From contig NC_088915.1 of the NCBI RefSeq assembly GCF_963576675.1, forward strand, positions 37,477,501-37,541,500: a DNA stretch of 64,000 nucleotides. Reading direction: 5' to 3'. Of the stretch, positions 12,260 to 22,581 are shown piece after piece. The notes beneath the pieces are model-generated. The model worked only from the letters and a program-made list of their open reading frames with translations. It was not told where the DNA came from and did no database searches. This DNA is from Euphorbia lathyris. Taxonomy: Eukaryota; Streptophyta; Magnoliopsida; Malpighiales; Euphorbiaceae. Each line of letters opens with the position of its first letter. The first letter of the stretch is position 1. A program made the position numbers and the translations under genes.

Positions 12260-13675
12260 TGATAGGGGCGTTTCGTCCCTATTTTTTAGTTACGGTATAA
12301 TTTTAGAAGAAATAAATAAGTTTAATTACAAAAATAGAGTGTTTTGATAAAATAACAAAATAAAAATAAATTCCTTACTTTCGGTTAATTTTCCTTATTT
12401 TTTATTAATATTAGAAAATAAAACGTCAAGCTAACTCGGCTCTCAAGATTTGTATTTCAGGTACGAGGAAGGAGTGAAAATCTACTCAAATACGCGGGGC
12501 GTATCATTATTTACGCGGGGCGTATCGTCATTTACGCGGGGCGTAAAACATGGTGTCAGAAATAATTGCCTTATCCGCAGGCACCATATGGAAATGACTC
12601 AGCATACGCGGGGCGTATGACACCTTACGCGAGGCGTATGACACATGTCGGAAATGATTGGCCTAATCCTGAAAGTCAGACTGCATTGTCTCTCGGAGTC
12701 AACTCTCTATACGCGGGGCGTATCACCATTTACGCGGGCCGTAAAAGGTAGTTCTTCAACGTAAAAAGATCAGAGACTCATTTACCCAGGGCGTACTTCA
12801 GCTACGCATGGCGTATTTGAGACAATTAGACAACGAATTGGTCCACATGCAGGAGATTTCTGACGGAGTGGGCACTTACGCGGGGCGTATCATGGGATTT
12901 CTGCACCAAATAATGTTGCTCCATACTTGTACCTTGTGAAGTTACAATTCTGCACCTTATGCTTTCCATATTTATAATATATGATTTGCAATTTCCGTTT
13001 CTATATACGTGTTGATGTTTATTGCTTGTTTTGATACTCATAATTGACTATTGCGTAGGGGAACGCGATTTCTGATGCCATTCGGGCTATCTTTAGGGAC
13101 TCATATAAGTGTTGCCTTACCGGAAGTGACAAACCGGAAACCGTAGGAATTGACAAGCCACGGAACTTACGGGCCCTAGTTTCTGACCCCCAGCATTAGA
13201 TACGCCTTGACTAGGAACCACGTAGTCTAAGTACTTCACAGGTCGGTCGAACTACACGTAGTCGTCTTTGCAAGAGTAAATTATCAATCGAATATATTCG
13301 GAGTCATTGCCTTTTATATTTATAACTTATCGTCGCCCATATCATTCCGTGGAGTTTTCCTTTACATAAACCTGTGTCGCCAATAGTTTAGAAGTAGTTT
13401 GTAGTTGTGTCGCACACCAATCCCAAAGTATACACCGCTTAGACAACGTATAAAACCGAGTCGTCTAATACTTGCAGTTATAAATCCCGTGGATTCGATA
13501 CCCGGTCTTAACCGGATTATTACTTGATACGACGGGGTACACTTGCCCCTAAGTAGTCGTAGCGTCTAGTAGAGTTAAGAGCAATTTATAAAGACCACAT
13601 CCGTAGACATAGCACATTCACCGTAATACACATTTAGTCGTCGTAAGAAACTCTACCACTAGATTTTACGCCCAT
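12260..13675 (+). repeat. LARD-A 5' LTR (promoter segment deleted)
   Basis: Starts TGATAGGGGCG and ends at about GCCCAT(CA). Compared with the 3' LTR it lacks about 340 bp between GTTACAATTCT and TTATGCTTTCC near 12955, which contains the only good TATA box. It carries about ten copies of the TACGC-GGG-GCGTA motif. Confidence 0.9.
12491..12893 (+). repeat. Palindrome array TACGC-GGG-GCGTA, 5' LTR copy
   Basis: Units such as TACGCGGGGCGTA start at 12491, 12512, 12533, 12605, 12626, 12710, 12731, 12783 and 12803, with one more near 12877. Spacing within groups is 20-21 bp. The later units are degenerate (CCAGGG or CATGG in the centre), but the arms are mostly kept. Confidence 0.95.
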
Positions 13676-13683
13676 CAAGTTTT

Positions 13684-13701
13684 TGGCGCCGTTGCCGGGG
13701 A
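13684..13701 (+). other. LARD-A primer-binding site
   Basis: TGGCGCCGTTGCCGGGGA lies a few bases after the 5' LTR. It is complementary to a tRNA-Asp 3' end, as known for Athila-like plant elements. LARD-B has the same site on the minus strand. Confidence 0.85.
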
Positions 13702-13816
13702 TTTATAATTTCTTGCAATATTAGACAAAAACGTTTTATTGTTAGTTTAAGCATTTGTAAATATTATTTTCTCTTTTTGTGAATAATTTATTTCGTTTTA
13801 TGTTGTTACTAATGAT

Positions 13817-14401
13817 TTGTTTCATGGTATGATGCTTCATAGTCGTCATCGGTGGGACGACCGCATGGATGACGAATGCTCACACTCAACCTCGCAATTC
13901 GATGTGGTAATCTCTATGCTTAAAGATATTCAAGTGAGATCATCTAACAATGAGGCATTTTGCAGGGATTTTGGAAATCAAATCACTAGATTGACTTCTC
14001 GTATTGATTCAACCGCGGACGAATCAATTCGAGACGCCAATCCTGGTGGTCAAATTATAGGGGTTGAGTTAATTGAGCCCTCTCAAGAGGACTCCCCAAG
14101 TCATGTAGGATGTCTCAACTGCGAGGAGCCAAAGATCCTAATCGATAAGCCGGTTGTGTGCGAGCCCATGGAAATAAATCCAAAGCTAGAAGACATTGAG
14201 GTTCCTTCTACCTCGGAATATTTCACTCTTTTTGAACTGCCAAAGGAGTCAAAAAGGGAGCAAATGAAACTCTTCAATAATTTCTGTAAATATAGTTTTT
14301 GGTTTTTGTTAAATTCTTTTGAAGCTAATAATCCGTTTTGTAGGTACGGATTGTTTATTCAAGAATTTGCATTTCTAACGCGAATGGAAGCATACACCTA
14401 G
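13817..14401 (+). CDS. LARD-A ORF, unknown function
   Basis: A 194-codon ORF (MFHGMMLHSRHRWDDRMDDE...). No recognised domain. The middle is acidic and Ser-rich with a short heptad-like stretch (ITRLTSRIDS), and the end (FGFLLN-like, then LFIQEFAFLTRMEAYT) is aromatic. By position after the PBS it could be a worn gag remnant, but no zinc knuckle is present. It may also be chance open frame in an element that has lost its genes. Confidence 0.35.
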   Translation: MFHGMMLHSRHRWDDRMDDECSHSTSQFDVVISMLKDIQVRSSNNEAFCRDFGNQITRLTSRIDSTADESIRDANPGGQIIGVELIEPSQEDSPSHVGCLNCEEPKILIDKPVVCEPMEINPKLEDIEVPSTSEYFTLFELPKESKREQMKLFNNFCKYSFWFLLNSFEANNPFCRYGLFIQEFAFLTRMEAYT

Positions 14402-14570
14402 GAGGAAATGCTAAGTCGAGCTCACCGACTATAACGTAGCGCTTCTTGGGAGGCAACCCAAGCTCGAATAAGGGAGTTTTCTTTCCCAACTTTTATTTTC
14501 CGCATGTCATTTCTTTTAAAATAAAAATAATAATAAAAAATCCCACTTTATCCAAAGGAGAATAAGCCAC

Positions 14571-14822
14571 GCGGGGCGTACACACCTATACACCCCGCGC
14601 ACCATGCTTGTTATTTCTGTTTTTGCGTGAGTTAATAACATTCCTGCGGGGCGTATCCCTGTTACGCCCCGCGTGCTCCACCTTTTCCATAATAAGATGG
14701 CTCAGAGCTCGGAACACGCGGGGCGTCCCTCTACGTGCGCCCCGCGTATCTGAGTCTCTGGCCCCGGTGCACTTAAAAAGCCTCTTCTACGCGGGGCGCC
14801 CCCAGGGATACGCCTCGCGTAG
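14571..14822 (+). repeat. Four hairpins built from the LARD-A motif
   Basis: Four pairs of inverted GCGGGGCG / CGCCCCGC half-units at about 14571-14598, 14646-14672, 14716-14746 and 14790-14820. In each pair the two halves are about 20-21 bp apart. They lie in the non-coding interior downstream of the ORF, so the LTR motif recurs inside the element in a different layout. Confidence 0.9.
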
Positions 14823-16270
14823 GATCTGACCTTAAGGGTCCCTTTTTCAGCTCATTCTTTATTTTTGTTTTTGTTTTGTTTTCTTTTTGCGACGCCCTTG
14901 GAATAGGCGTCATTTTAATAACGCGGAAGGACGTGCAACCCCGCACTTTTAGTTTGGTTTGCACTAACAAAAACAAAAATAAAAATTAAATAAACAACAA
15001 AATAATTAAACTAATTTATTGACTCTTAAATTTATTCCGACACACTACCTCCTTCGGAAATTGATAAAAGTTCTGTTATTTGTCGTTAAAAATAAAAGCA
15101 TCGGAACATAAAGGAATGGTTTAGTTGAGAAATTTTAGTCTTGGTTTTAAAGTTAGGGAATTTATGCAAAGCCTAGGTTGGTACTAAACAAAAGCATTGA
15201 GTCTTAACCCACATGTCATCTCCATAATGAATTTCAAAAAGGCAATAAAAACGGGATAGTTGAAAATTTGACGAGAACTTGAAAGTACACAGTTTAAACC
15301 CGAACCTTTGTGAGGTAATTTTTTAGCCTAAAGGAGTTCATACGAGAACTCCATTTTCTTTCACAACTTTTCGAGGGCTTTGACTTCACCCGACTCATAG
15401 AATTTGCATCCAATACCGGGTTAAGTACACTTATTTGTGGTAAAAAGGCAATAGATGATAAACCGAACCCACTTAGGCTAATTTTCCTTAATTTATTTTT
15501 CTCGTTTTCATTGAACATTAGGAAACCCCTTCGAGCCTATTAACCAACTTTTCTGTTAATACCCTCTTAACATTTAACCCTTTTTCCTCTTGTTCAAATA
15601 CCGACAAAATCAAATTGCACCCGAATTACCCGAAATAAGTCACGGCCTTAGCAAATAAGCACCATAAGCTTTCAAAATATTGTTTTTGTGCCTCTATCAA
15701 AACAAAGGATACAATAAAAGTAAAAAGGCATTCTCAAGCTCCACCCGAGCAATTTTGAAGTATATCTTGTAAAATTCGCTAAGGCCGAAGCAAAATACGG
15801 TGCGATCATAAGTCGGTATTTTGGAACTTGAGTTTCTTTAAACTAACCACTAAAGAAGCCACCCACATTACAACCCCCCTCCGGGTTCATTTTTAATGTT
15901 GCCTAACCATATTTTAGGAGGAAAAACCCGGATGAAAATGCAAATTCAACATGATCTCGAGTAAGTGCAAAGAAGAGCGATAAAACACCGACCCACCAAA
16001 AATTGAGCGTAAGAGTGAAATTCCTTGGTGAGGTACTACCGAGTTCTCAAAAGATGATCGGCTCCCGTTAATATCGCCTATTAAACTTAATCATGGAGGT
16101 CTCAAATAAGTTTTTGTACTCAATTGCTTGCGTAGGTACTTACCGAAACCTTTGCATAAAACCGTAACTTTGAAATCACGCACTTGGTAAAACCAACCTT
16201 CAGTTTGTTTCTCAATTATCTCAATCCCTTGTCTTTCGATTTCTTTTACTTGAGGACAAGTAAAACTTTA

Positions 16271-16285
16271 AAGTCCGAGGAGGTT
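16271..16285 (+). other. LARD-A polypurine tract
   Basis: AAGTCCGAGGAGGTT directly before the 3' LTR, preceded by TTGAGGACAAGTAAAACTTT, a phrase shared with LARD-B. It is the expected primer for plus-strand DNA synthesis. Confidence 0.75.
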
Positions 16286-18001
16286 TGATAGGGGCGTTTC
16301 GTCCCTATCTTTTAGCGTGATTTACGGTATAATTTTAGAAGAAATAAATAAGTTTAATTACAAAAATAGAGTGTTTTGATAAAATAACAAAATAAAAATA
16401 AATTCCTTACTTTCGGTTAATTTTCCTTATTTTTGATTAATATTAGAAAATAAAACGTCAAGCTAACTCGGCTCTCAAGATTTGTATTTCAGGTACGAGG
16501 AAGGAGTGAAAATCTACTCAAATACGCGGGGCGTGTCATTATTTACGCGGGGCGTATCGTCATTTACGCGGGGCGTAAAACATGGTGTCAGAAATAATTG
16601 CCTTATCCGCAGGCACCATGTGGAAATGACTCAGCATACGCGGGGCGTATGACACATGTCGGAAATGATTGGCCTAATCCTGAAAGTCAGACTGCATTGT
16701 CTCCCAGAGTCAACTCTCCATACGCGGGGCGTAAAAGGTAGTTCTTCAACGTAAAAAGATCAGAGACTCATTTACCCAGGGCGTATTTGAGACAATTAGA
16801 CAACGAATTGGTCCATATGCAGGAGATTTCTGACGGAGTGGGCACTTACGCGGGGCGTATATCACCTTACGCGGGGCGTATCATGGGATTTCTGCACCAA
16901 ATAATGTTGCTCCATACTTGTACATTGTGAAGTTACAATTCTACCCCTAGATTGATGTATAAATAAGAGTGACTAGCACTCATTTAGACACCTTCTACTT
17001 TCTATCTTCTACCTCTACCTTACCTAGATAGTTGTTGTATAGTTTTGGTTTTAGATTGGGTTTATGTAATAAAACTCTCCCACCTCGAGAGCTTGTTCGG
17101 TTATTCCGGCGTTCCATCAACGTTCCGCTCCATCATTCATCACTAAGCTCGAGAGTTCCACCTCCAAGTCCTAAGAGACGGCCTTGAGTCCGGTTGGCTA
17201 GTCCCGAGGGCCGATTCTTCCCTCTTCACTTGCTAACTAGCTTGCACTCTTCCTATGTACTAGGCTTGGTTGTATTCCTCATTTATGCTTTCCATATTTA
17301 TAATATATGATTTGCAATTTCCGTTTCTATATACGTGTTGATGTTTATTGCTTGTTTTGATACTCATAATTGACTATTGCGTAGGGGAACGCGATTTCTG
17401 ATGCCATTCGGGCTATCTTTAGGGACTCATATAGGTGTTGCCTTACCGGAAGTGACAAACCGAAAACCGTAGGAATTGACAAGCCACGGAACTTACGGGC
17501 CCTAGTTTCTGACCCCCAGCATTAGATACGCCTTGACTAGGAACCACGTAGTCTAAGTACTTCACAGGTCGGTCGAACTACACATAGTCGTCTTTGCAAG
17601 AGTAAATTGTCAATCGAATATATTCGGAGTCATTGCCTTTTATATTTATAACTTATCGTCACCCATATCATTCCGTGGAGTTTTTCGTTACATAAACCCG
17701 TGTCGCCAATAGTTTAGAAGTAGTTTGTAGTTGTGTCGCACACCAATCCCAAAGTATACACCGCTTAGATAACGTATAAAACCGAGTCGTCTAATACTTG
17801 CAGTTATAAATCTCGTGGATTCGATACCCGGTCTTAACCGGATTATTACTTGATACAACGGGGTACACTTGCCCCTAAGTAGTCGTAGCGTCTAGTAGAG
17901 TTAAGAGCAATTTATAAAGACCACATCCGTAGACATAGCACATTCACCGCAATACACATTTAGTCGTCGTAGGAAACTCTACCACTAGATTTTACGCCCA
18001 T
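16286..18001 (+). repeat. LARD-A 3' LTR (complete)
   Basis: 1716 bp, begins TGATAGGGGCG. It holds the TATA box TATAAATA at 16958-16965, which the 5' LTR has lost. Eight motif units lie upstream of the TATA, starting at about 16524 and ending at about 16880. Confidence 0.9.
16524..16880 (+). repeat. Palindrome array TACGC-GGG-GCGTA, 3' LTR copy
   Basis: About eight units; the last two start 21 bp apart at 16847 and 16868. The array ends 78 bp before the TATA box. Compared with the 5' LTR, whole units are absent at three places and one extra unit is present near 16868. Confidence 0.95.
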
Positions 18002-18566
18002 CCCGACCTCAGGGAGAGAGTATTTGGTGGTTCGTTATGGCGAGGCGGGCGTGGCCTACTCCGACGTTGAGACAGCCCCTCCGGTTTTCACCTCGATGGT
18101 GTCGTTCGATCCCCCTGATGCCCTCCATACCTCGAGGGAGACGTGCACCGACTTCGTGGGATTATCCGATTATTTTCGAGAGCGGCTCAACCTGCGTTGC
18201 GCCAGCCACCTGGTAAGTATTCTTATTTTGTTATAGTGTAGTGAAATGTATGCATGTGATGCGCCTATGTATGTATAACTTCCGTTGTTGTCTATTTTGG
18301 TGTTTTTTTTTTCTTTTCTTTTTTTTTATTTGCAGAGCGATCTTCATGCTAATGATCAGCGGTTCAGCGAGTCGCAGCGGGATGCCGATGCTAGGGTCGG
18401 ATGCGTCTACCGAGAGAGAGATGCTTATTGGGCGGAGATGATGCGAGTGGAGACCGAGGGGCGTCTTGCCGCTGAGGAGGGTCGTCGGGTTGCCGAGGAG
18501 GCCTTAGCCGCGGAGCGGGCTTCACATCTGAGGGACTTCGAGGGCTTCTGGGATTTTCCTCCTTGA

Positions 18567-18835
18567 TAGGCCCATTATTCGTAGTTTTCTCATTAGTATT
18601 ACCCCGATGTATAGCTTGTATATAGGGAGAGGGGTGGATAGGATGTAGGCTTTTTATGTGAAAGAGGTAGAAAATGTATAACTCATGATTCATAATACAA
18701 TGCATTCAGTAGATTATAATGATTCCAATCATCCTCTTCAAATATATTCATGCCTTTATTTATTTACAAACAACAGACATACTTAGCCGCTTATACATTA
18801 TTTTTATAATTGCTCAAGATATAACTACTGTTACC
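18567..18835. other. PMD gene 3' flank and junction with the Tat element
   Basis: After the PMD stop there is AT-rich sequence that may be its 3' UTR. No LTR end (TGTAGACACC or reverse) is present, so the point where the Tat element begins is not marked. Confidence 0.5.
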
Positions 18836-19000
18836 AGGACCCGTCTTTTTTCGGTTTTCAGATCCCAGCGATTTTTCAACTCTCCTTTTATTATCCCGGA
18901 ATTTTCAAATGGGTGCCCTTTCGGGTTTTCACCCATTGGGATGTCCCTTATTATTGCATAGGTCACCCTTTGCGGGTTTTCAACCTATCGGGAATTTTTA
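18836..19000 (-). repeat. Three degenerate 60 bp repeats after pol
   Basis: Copies of the type GGGTGCCCTTTCGGGTTTTC / CACCCATTGGGA occur three times in tandem between the integrase stop and the PMD gene. On each strand they can form small hairpins. Confidence 0.6.
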
Positions 19001-19021
19001 TTTCTTTCTTTTTTTCCTTAT

Positions 19022-20458
19022 TTACGAAAAGTATTTCGTAAGCCTATCCAGATTGGTAGGTTCGGAGAACTCCATGCCGTCCATAGTGGTTAGTCTCACC
19101 GCCCCTTTGCTCAGCATCTTCTTCACGAGAAACGGTCCTTCCCAGTTTGGCCTAAACTTGCCCCTAGGGTCAGTGTGCGTCATCCGGATCTGTTTCAGCA
19201 CCATGTCTCCCTCTCTGATAGGACTAACCTTAACCTTTTTGTTGAAGGCTCGGGTCATCCTCCTTTGATATAACTGCACATGGTAAAGGGCATCCATCCT
19301 CTTCTTGTCGACCAATGCCGACTGTTCATACCGCTTCTTCACCCATTCTGCTTCGGGAATCTCTGCTTCTACCGTGATTCTCAGCGATCGCTTCTCAATC
19401 TCGATTGGTAGAACTGCTTCTGCCCCATATACTAAGGAGAACGGTGTTGCCCCAGTAGATGTTCTAACAGTCATGCGATAGGCCCAAAAAGCAAGTGGAA
19501 ACCGCTCGTGCCAATTCCGGTGCGACTCCACGGTCTTTACGAGAATCCTCTTGAGATTTTTATTTGCCGCTTCTACTGCCCCATTAGCTTGTGGGCGGTA
19601 GGGAGAAGATCTATGATGCTCAATACCGTACTCTTGGAAGAGACTTCTCACCTCACCTTGGAATTGGACCCCGTTGTCCGTGATGATGTGATGAGGCACT
19701 CCGAATCTGGTGATTAGGTGCTTTCCAATGAACTTCCTCATCTGCTTAGATCCCAACTTGCTAAATGATTCTGCCTCTACCCACTTGGTGAAGTAATCAA
19801 TGGCGACTGCAATGAATTTGTGTCCATTTGACGCATTAGGCCTCACCTCACCGATGATATCAATGCCCCAAGCTGCAAACGGCCAAATGGGTGCCAACAC
19901 GTGCAGTTCCATAGCTGGCAAGTGATTATAATCTCCGTGGATTTGACAATCATGGCATTTTTTCGCATATTCATTGCAATCTCTTTCCATGGTGAGCCAA
20001 TAGAAGCCTTGCCTTATTATTTTCTGTGCTAACACTGCTCCTCCCATATGGGCTCCGCAAATTCCCGAGTGTACCGACTCCATTGCTTTACGGGCTTCTC
20101 CCTCCTCCAAGCACCTCAATTGTAATCCATCGGCGTGCCTTTTGTAAAGCAAATCATTATGGATGACGAACTGCCGAGCTAACCTTCTGATCACAGCATG
20201 ATCCCTAAGTTCTGACTCTGCCGGATAAGTCCCGTTTTTCATGAAATTCACAATGTCGAAGTACCAAGGCTTCTCGTCAACTCCTAACAACATTACATCT
20301 TCATAGCACGGTTTGTGGTACCTTTTTAGCATAAAAGGCTTTGAGGCAAGATTCCGTGGATTATCCCACACCGACACCAAAGTGGCCAAAGCATCCGCTA
20401 CTTGGTTCTGTGCTCGAGGAATGTGATAAAAGCGGCACTCGCTGAACCTCTGCGCCAA
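19022..20458 (-). pseudogene. Tat integrase (with end of second RNase H)
   Basis: Inserts element DNA into the genome. Begins in the tail of an RNase H-like region (FYHIPRAQNQVADALATL), then an HHCC finger (HSGICGAHMGG, then CHDCQIHGD), then the DDE core: WGIDIIGEV, ITDNGVQFQ and YRPQANGAVEAANKNLKR with the third acidic residue. It ends at a genuine-looking stop after EPTNLDRLTKYFS. It is in the same frame as gag. It is separated from the upstream block by one TAG (20468-20470). Confidence 0.92.
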
Positions 20459-20467
20459 TCCTCCCAG

Positions 20468-21118
20468 CTAGTCTAGGTATGGACGCAACCTTTCTTCCCT
20501 TACTTCCCAGTTTCCCTGTGCCTGTTCGATAATCAGTTTTGAGTCGCCCCAGATTTCAACATATGATGCTCCCAGCGCTGCTAACGACTCTAACCCGTAG
20601 ATGCACGCTTCATACTCGGCCATATTATTAGTGAGAGGGAATGATAACTTCTTTGCCATTGGGATCCTTTCTCCTTCTGGTGAAATAAGTAGCACTCCTA
20701 CTCCGGCTCCATTCGAGTTAACCGCTCCATCAAAGAACATTTTCCACGGTATAACTTCTATTGCGTTCAAGTACTCATCGGGGAAATCATAGTTTATCTC
20801 CTCCTCTTCCGCATTTAGAGGCTGATTGGCCAGAAATTCTGCTACGGCTCTCCCTTTGATAACCTTTTTCATTACATATTCGATGTCGAATTCTGACAAT
20901 AACAACAACCATCGGGCTAGCTTCCCTGTCAGGGACGGAGTTCGGTACAGATACTTCACGGGATCCATCCTGGAAATAATGATCACTTTGTAAGACTGAA
21001 AATAGTGCCGCATCTTCTTTGTTAACCATACTACGGTCACGCATGTTTTTTCGATCATATTATACTTTAGCTCGTATTCCAGGAACTTCTTACTCAGATA
21101 ATACACCGCATGCTCCAC
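20468..21118 (-). pseudogene. Tat RNase H region (dual type)
   Basis: Degrades the RNA strand during reverse transcription. First part is the RT-linked RNase H (HAVYYLSKKFLEYELKYNMI, then LTGKLARWLLLLSEFDIEYV). The second, plant Tat-type domain follows (WKMFFDGAVNSNGAGVGVLL, NMAEYEACIYGL, VEIWGDSKLIIEQ). Two RNase H domains in series is a known mark of the Tat group. It is bounded by TAG codons at 21134-21136 and 20468-20470, each one transition from CAG. Confidence 0.9.
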
Positions 21119-21133
21119 ACCGGTGTCCCCTTC

Positions 21134-22138
21134 CTAGGCCAGCATTGCCCCAATTGATCGCTCCTCGATCGCTACATATAGGAGAAGCGGTTTTCCAAGT
21201 TTAGGCGGTCTCAAAACCGGTGGATTAGACAAATAGTTCCGGACACTCTCCAATGCTTGCTGGCACTTATCATTCCAAACCGTGGGTTGATCTTTCCGTA
21301 GCAGCTTAAAGATCGGCTCGCAGATCGTGGTGAGTCGTGCTATGAACCGACTGATATACTGAACCTGCCCCAGGAATCCTCTTACTTCTTTCTCATTCTT
21401 TGGTGCTGGCATTTCCTGTATGGCCTTTACTTTATCGGGATCCACCTCAATCCCCTTGTTACTGATTATGTAGCCTAAGATTTTCCCCGATGAAACACCA
21501 AAGAAGCACTTCTTCGGGTTCAATCTCAGCTTGAATTCTGCAATTCGGGCCAAAAACTTCTCAAGTGCGGCGAAATGCCCCTCTTTCGTCTCCGATTTGA
21601 CCATCATGTCGTCCACATAGACTTCCACCTCTTCGTGTATCATGTCATGGAATAGTGTCGTAGCCATCCGTTGATAAGTTGCCCCAGCAATTTTCAAACC
21701 AAATGGCATTACTCTATAGCAGTACGTCCCCCACTCAATTATGAACGAGGTCTTTGCTTTGTGCTTCTCGGTCATCTAGACTTGCATGTAGCCCATGAAA
21801 CCATCCACGTTTGTGTGTAAGATGCTGGATGCTGCACTGTCAATCAATACATCGATGTGAGGCAACGCAAACTCATCTTTGGGGCAAGCCTTGTTGAGAT
21901 CTCTATAATCGACGCACATTCTCACTTTACCGTCTTTCTTCGCGATTGGCACTACATTGGCGACCCCCGGAGGGTAGTCGATTACTTCGATAAAACCTGC
22001 CTCTAACTGTTTCTTTACTTCTTCTCTGATCTTATCTGCCCATTCCGGCCTCATGCGTCGGAGTTTCTGTTTCACGGGTCTAGCATTGGGGTATGTTGGA
22101 ATACGGTGAGTTACGATTGATTGATCGATTCCTGGCAT
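21134..22138 (-). pseudogene. Tat reverse transcriptase
   Basis: Copies element RNA to DNA. 22138-21776 holds MCVDYRDLNKACPKD and LPHIDVLIDSAA. After one TAG (21776-21778) the same frame gives YCYRVMPFGLKIAGATYQ, the catalytic YVDDMMVKS and FLGQVQYISRFIA. All motifs are present and in order. The region upstream (22549-22151) continues the same frame and links to the protease, ending at TAG 22151-22153 where FAW-type Trp is usual before the MPGID motif. Confidence 0.93.
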
Positions 22139-22581
22139 ATCTTCGTACGTCTAAGCAAACACAATTTCGTATTTTTTAATTATTGTCTCAAATTCTTTCC
22201 TCTCTTCAGTAGTTAATTCTTGAGCAATTTGTATAAGTTTAGGATTTTCATCCGTGCCAAGATTGAAAGTTGACATTTCTATTGTATTGATTTCAAATGT
22301 AGGCATGTTATATGAATGAGAATGCATGGAATGATTAGAATCAACATCAAGCAAGTAAGCAAAATCAGAATTCATTTCATTGATAGTATTGGCGAGTACA
22401 TCATCAGATTCAAATAAAGCAGTAATACAATTGTCATCAACAGGGTTCTCGGGTTTCTCATAGGCCTTGGAGGTACCGGGCTCGTCCACCGCTCCCACAG
22501 TGGCTTCCATTGTGATGACCTGCTCCTCGGCATTCAGATCTAACATCATGATCTCCTCGACGAAGCAGCTTGCCTCCCCTT

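Larger units (their letters stand above)
12260..18001 (+). mobile_element. LARD-A: non-autonomous LTR retrotransposon
   Basis: 5.7 kb with two near-identical LTRs (TGATAGGGGCG...GCCCAT), a primer-binding site matching the tRNA-Asp-type PBS of Athila-like elements, and a purine tract before the 3' LTR. Flanks carry CCCGA (12255-12259 and 18002-18006). The 2.6 kb interior has one ORF of 194 codons and no protease, RT or integrase, so it depends on another element's proteins. The interior phrase GCGCTTCTTGGGAGGCAACC is common inside plant gypsy-derived elements. The LTRs are very similar, so insertion is recent. It splits the PMD gene. Confidence 0.92.
9381..18566 (+). pseudogene. PMD (plant mobile domain) gene, split by two insertions
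   Basis: The product resembles PMD/MAIN-like proteins, a plant family often carried by transposons. N-terminal signature: THTFHLPFGEMTISPRDF followed by LLTGL. Coding blocks: 9381-9756 joined across a solo LTR to 11094-11380; 11455-11619; 11683-12078; 12149-12259 joined across LARD-A to about 18007-18217; and about 18336-18566. Small introns (74, 63, 70 bp) have GT..AG borders. The last exon is a heptad-like Glu/Arg/Ala coiled coil ending WDFPP. Across the solo LTR the frame is exact. Across LARD-A the good frame (CERAFISCGRVLRSRPTSGR) differs by one base from the exon start, and TGA follows the T7 run at 12181-12187, so one base was probably lost. The true 5' end is unclear, because upstream is a gag relic. 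Confidence 0.8.

Noticed and set aside
12491..12893. CRISPR-like regular repeats
   Set aside because: Plant LTR context, units are short dyads, spacers are not unique and no cas genes exist.
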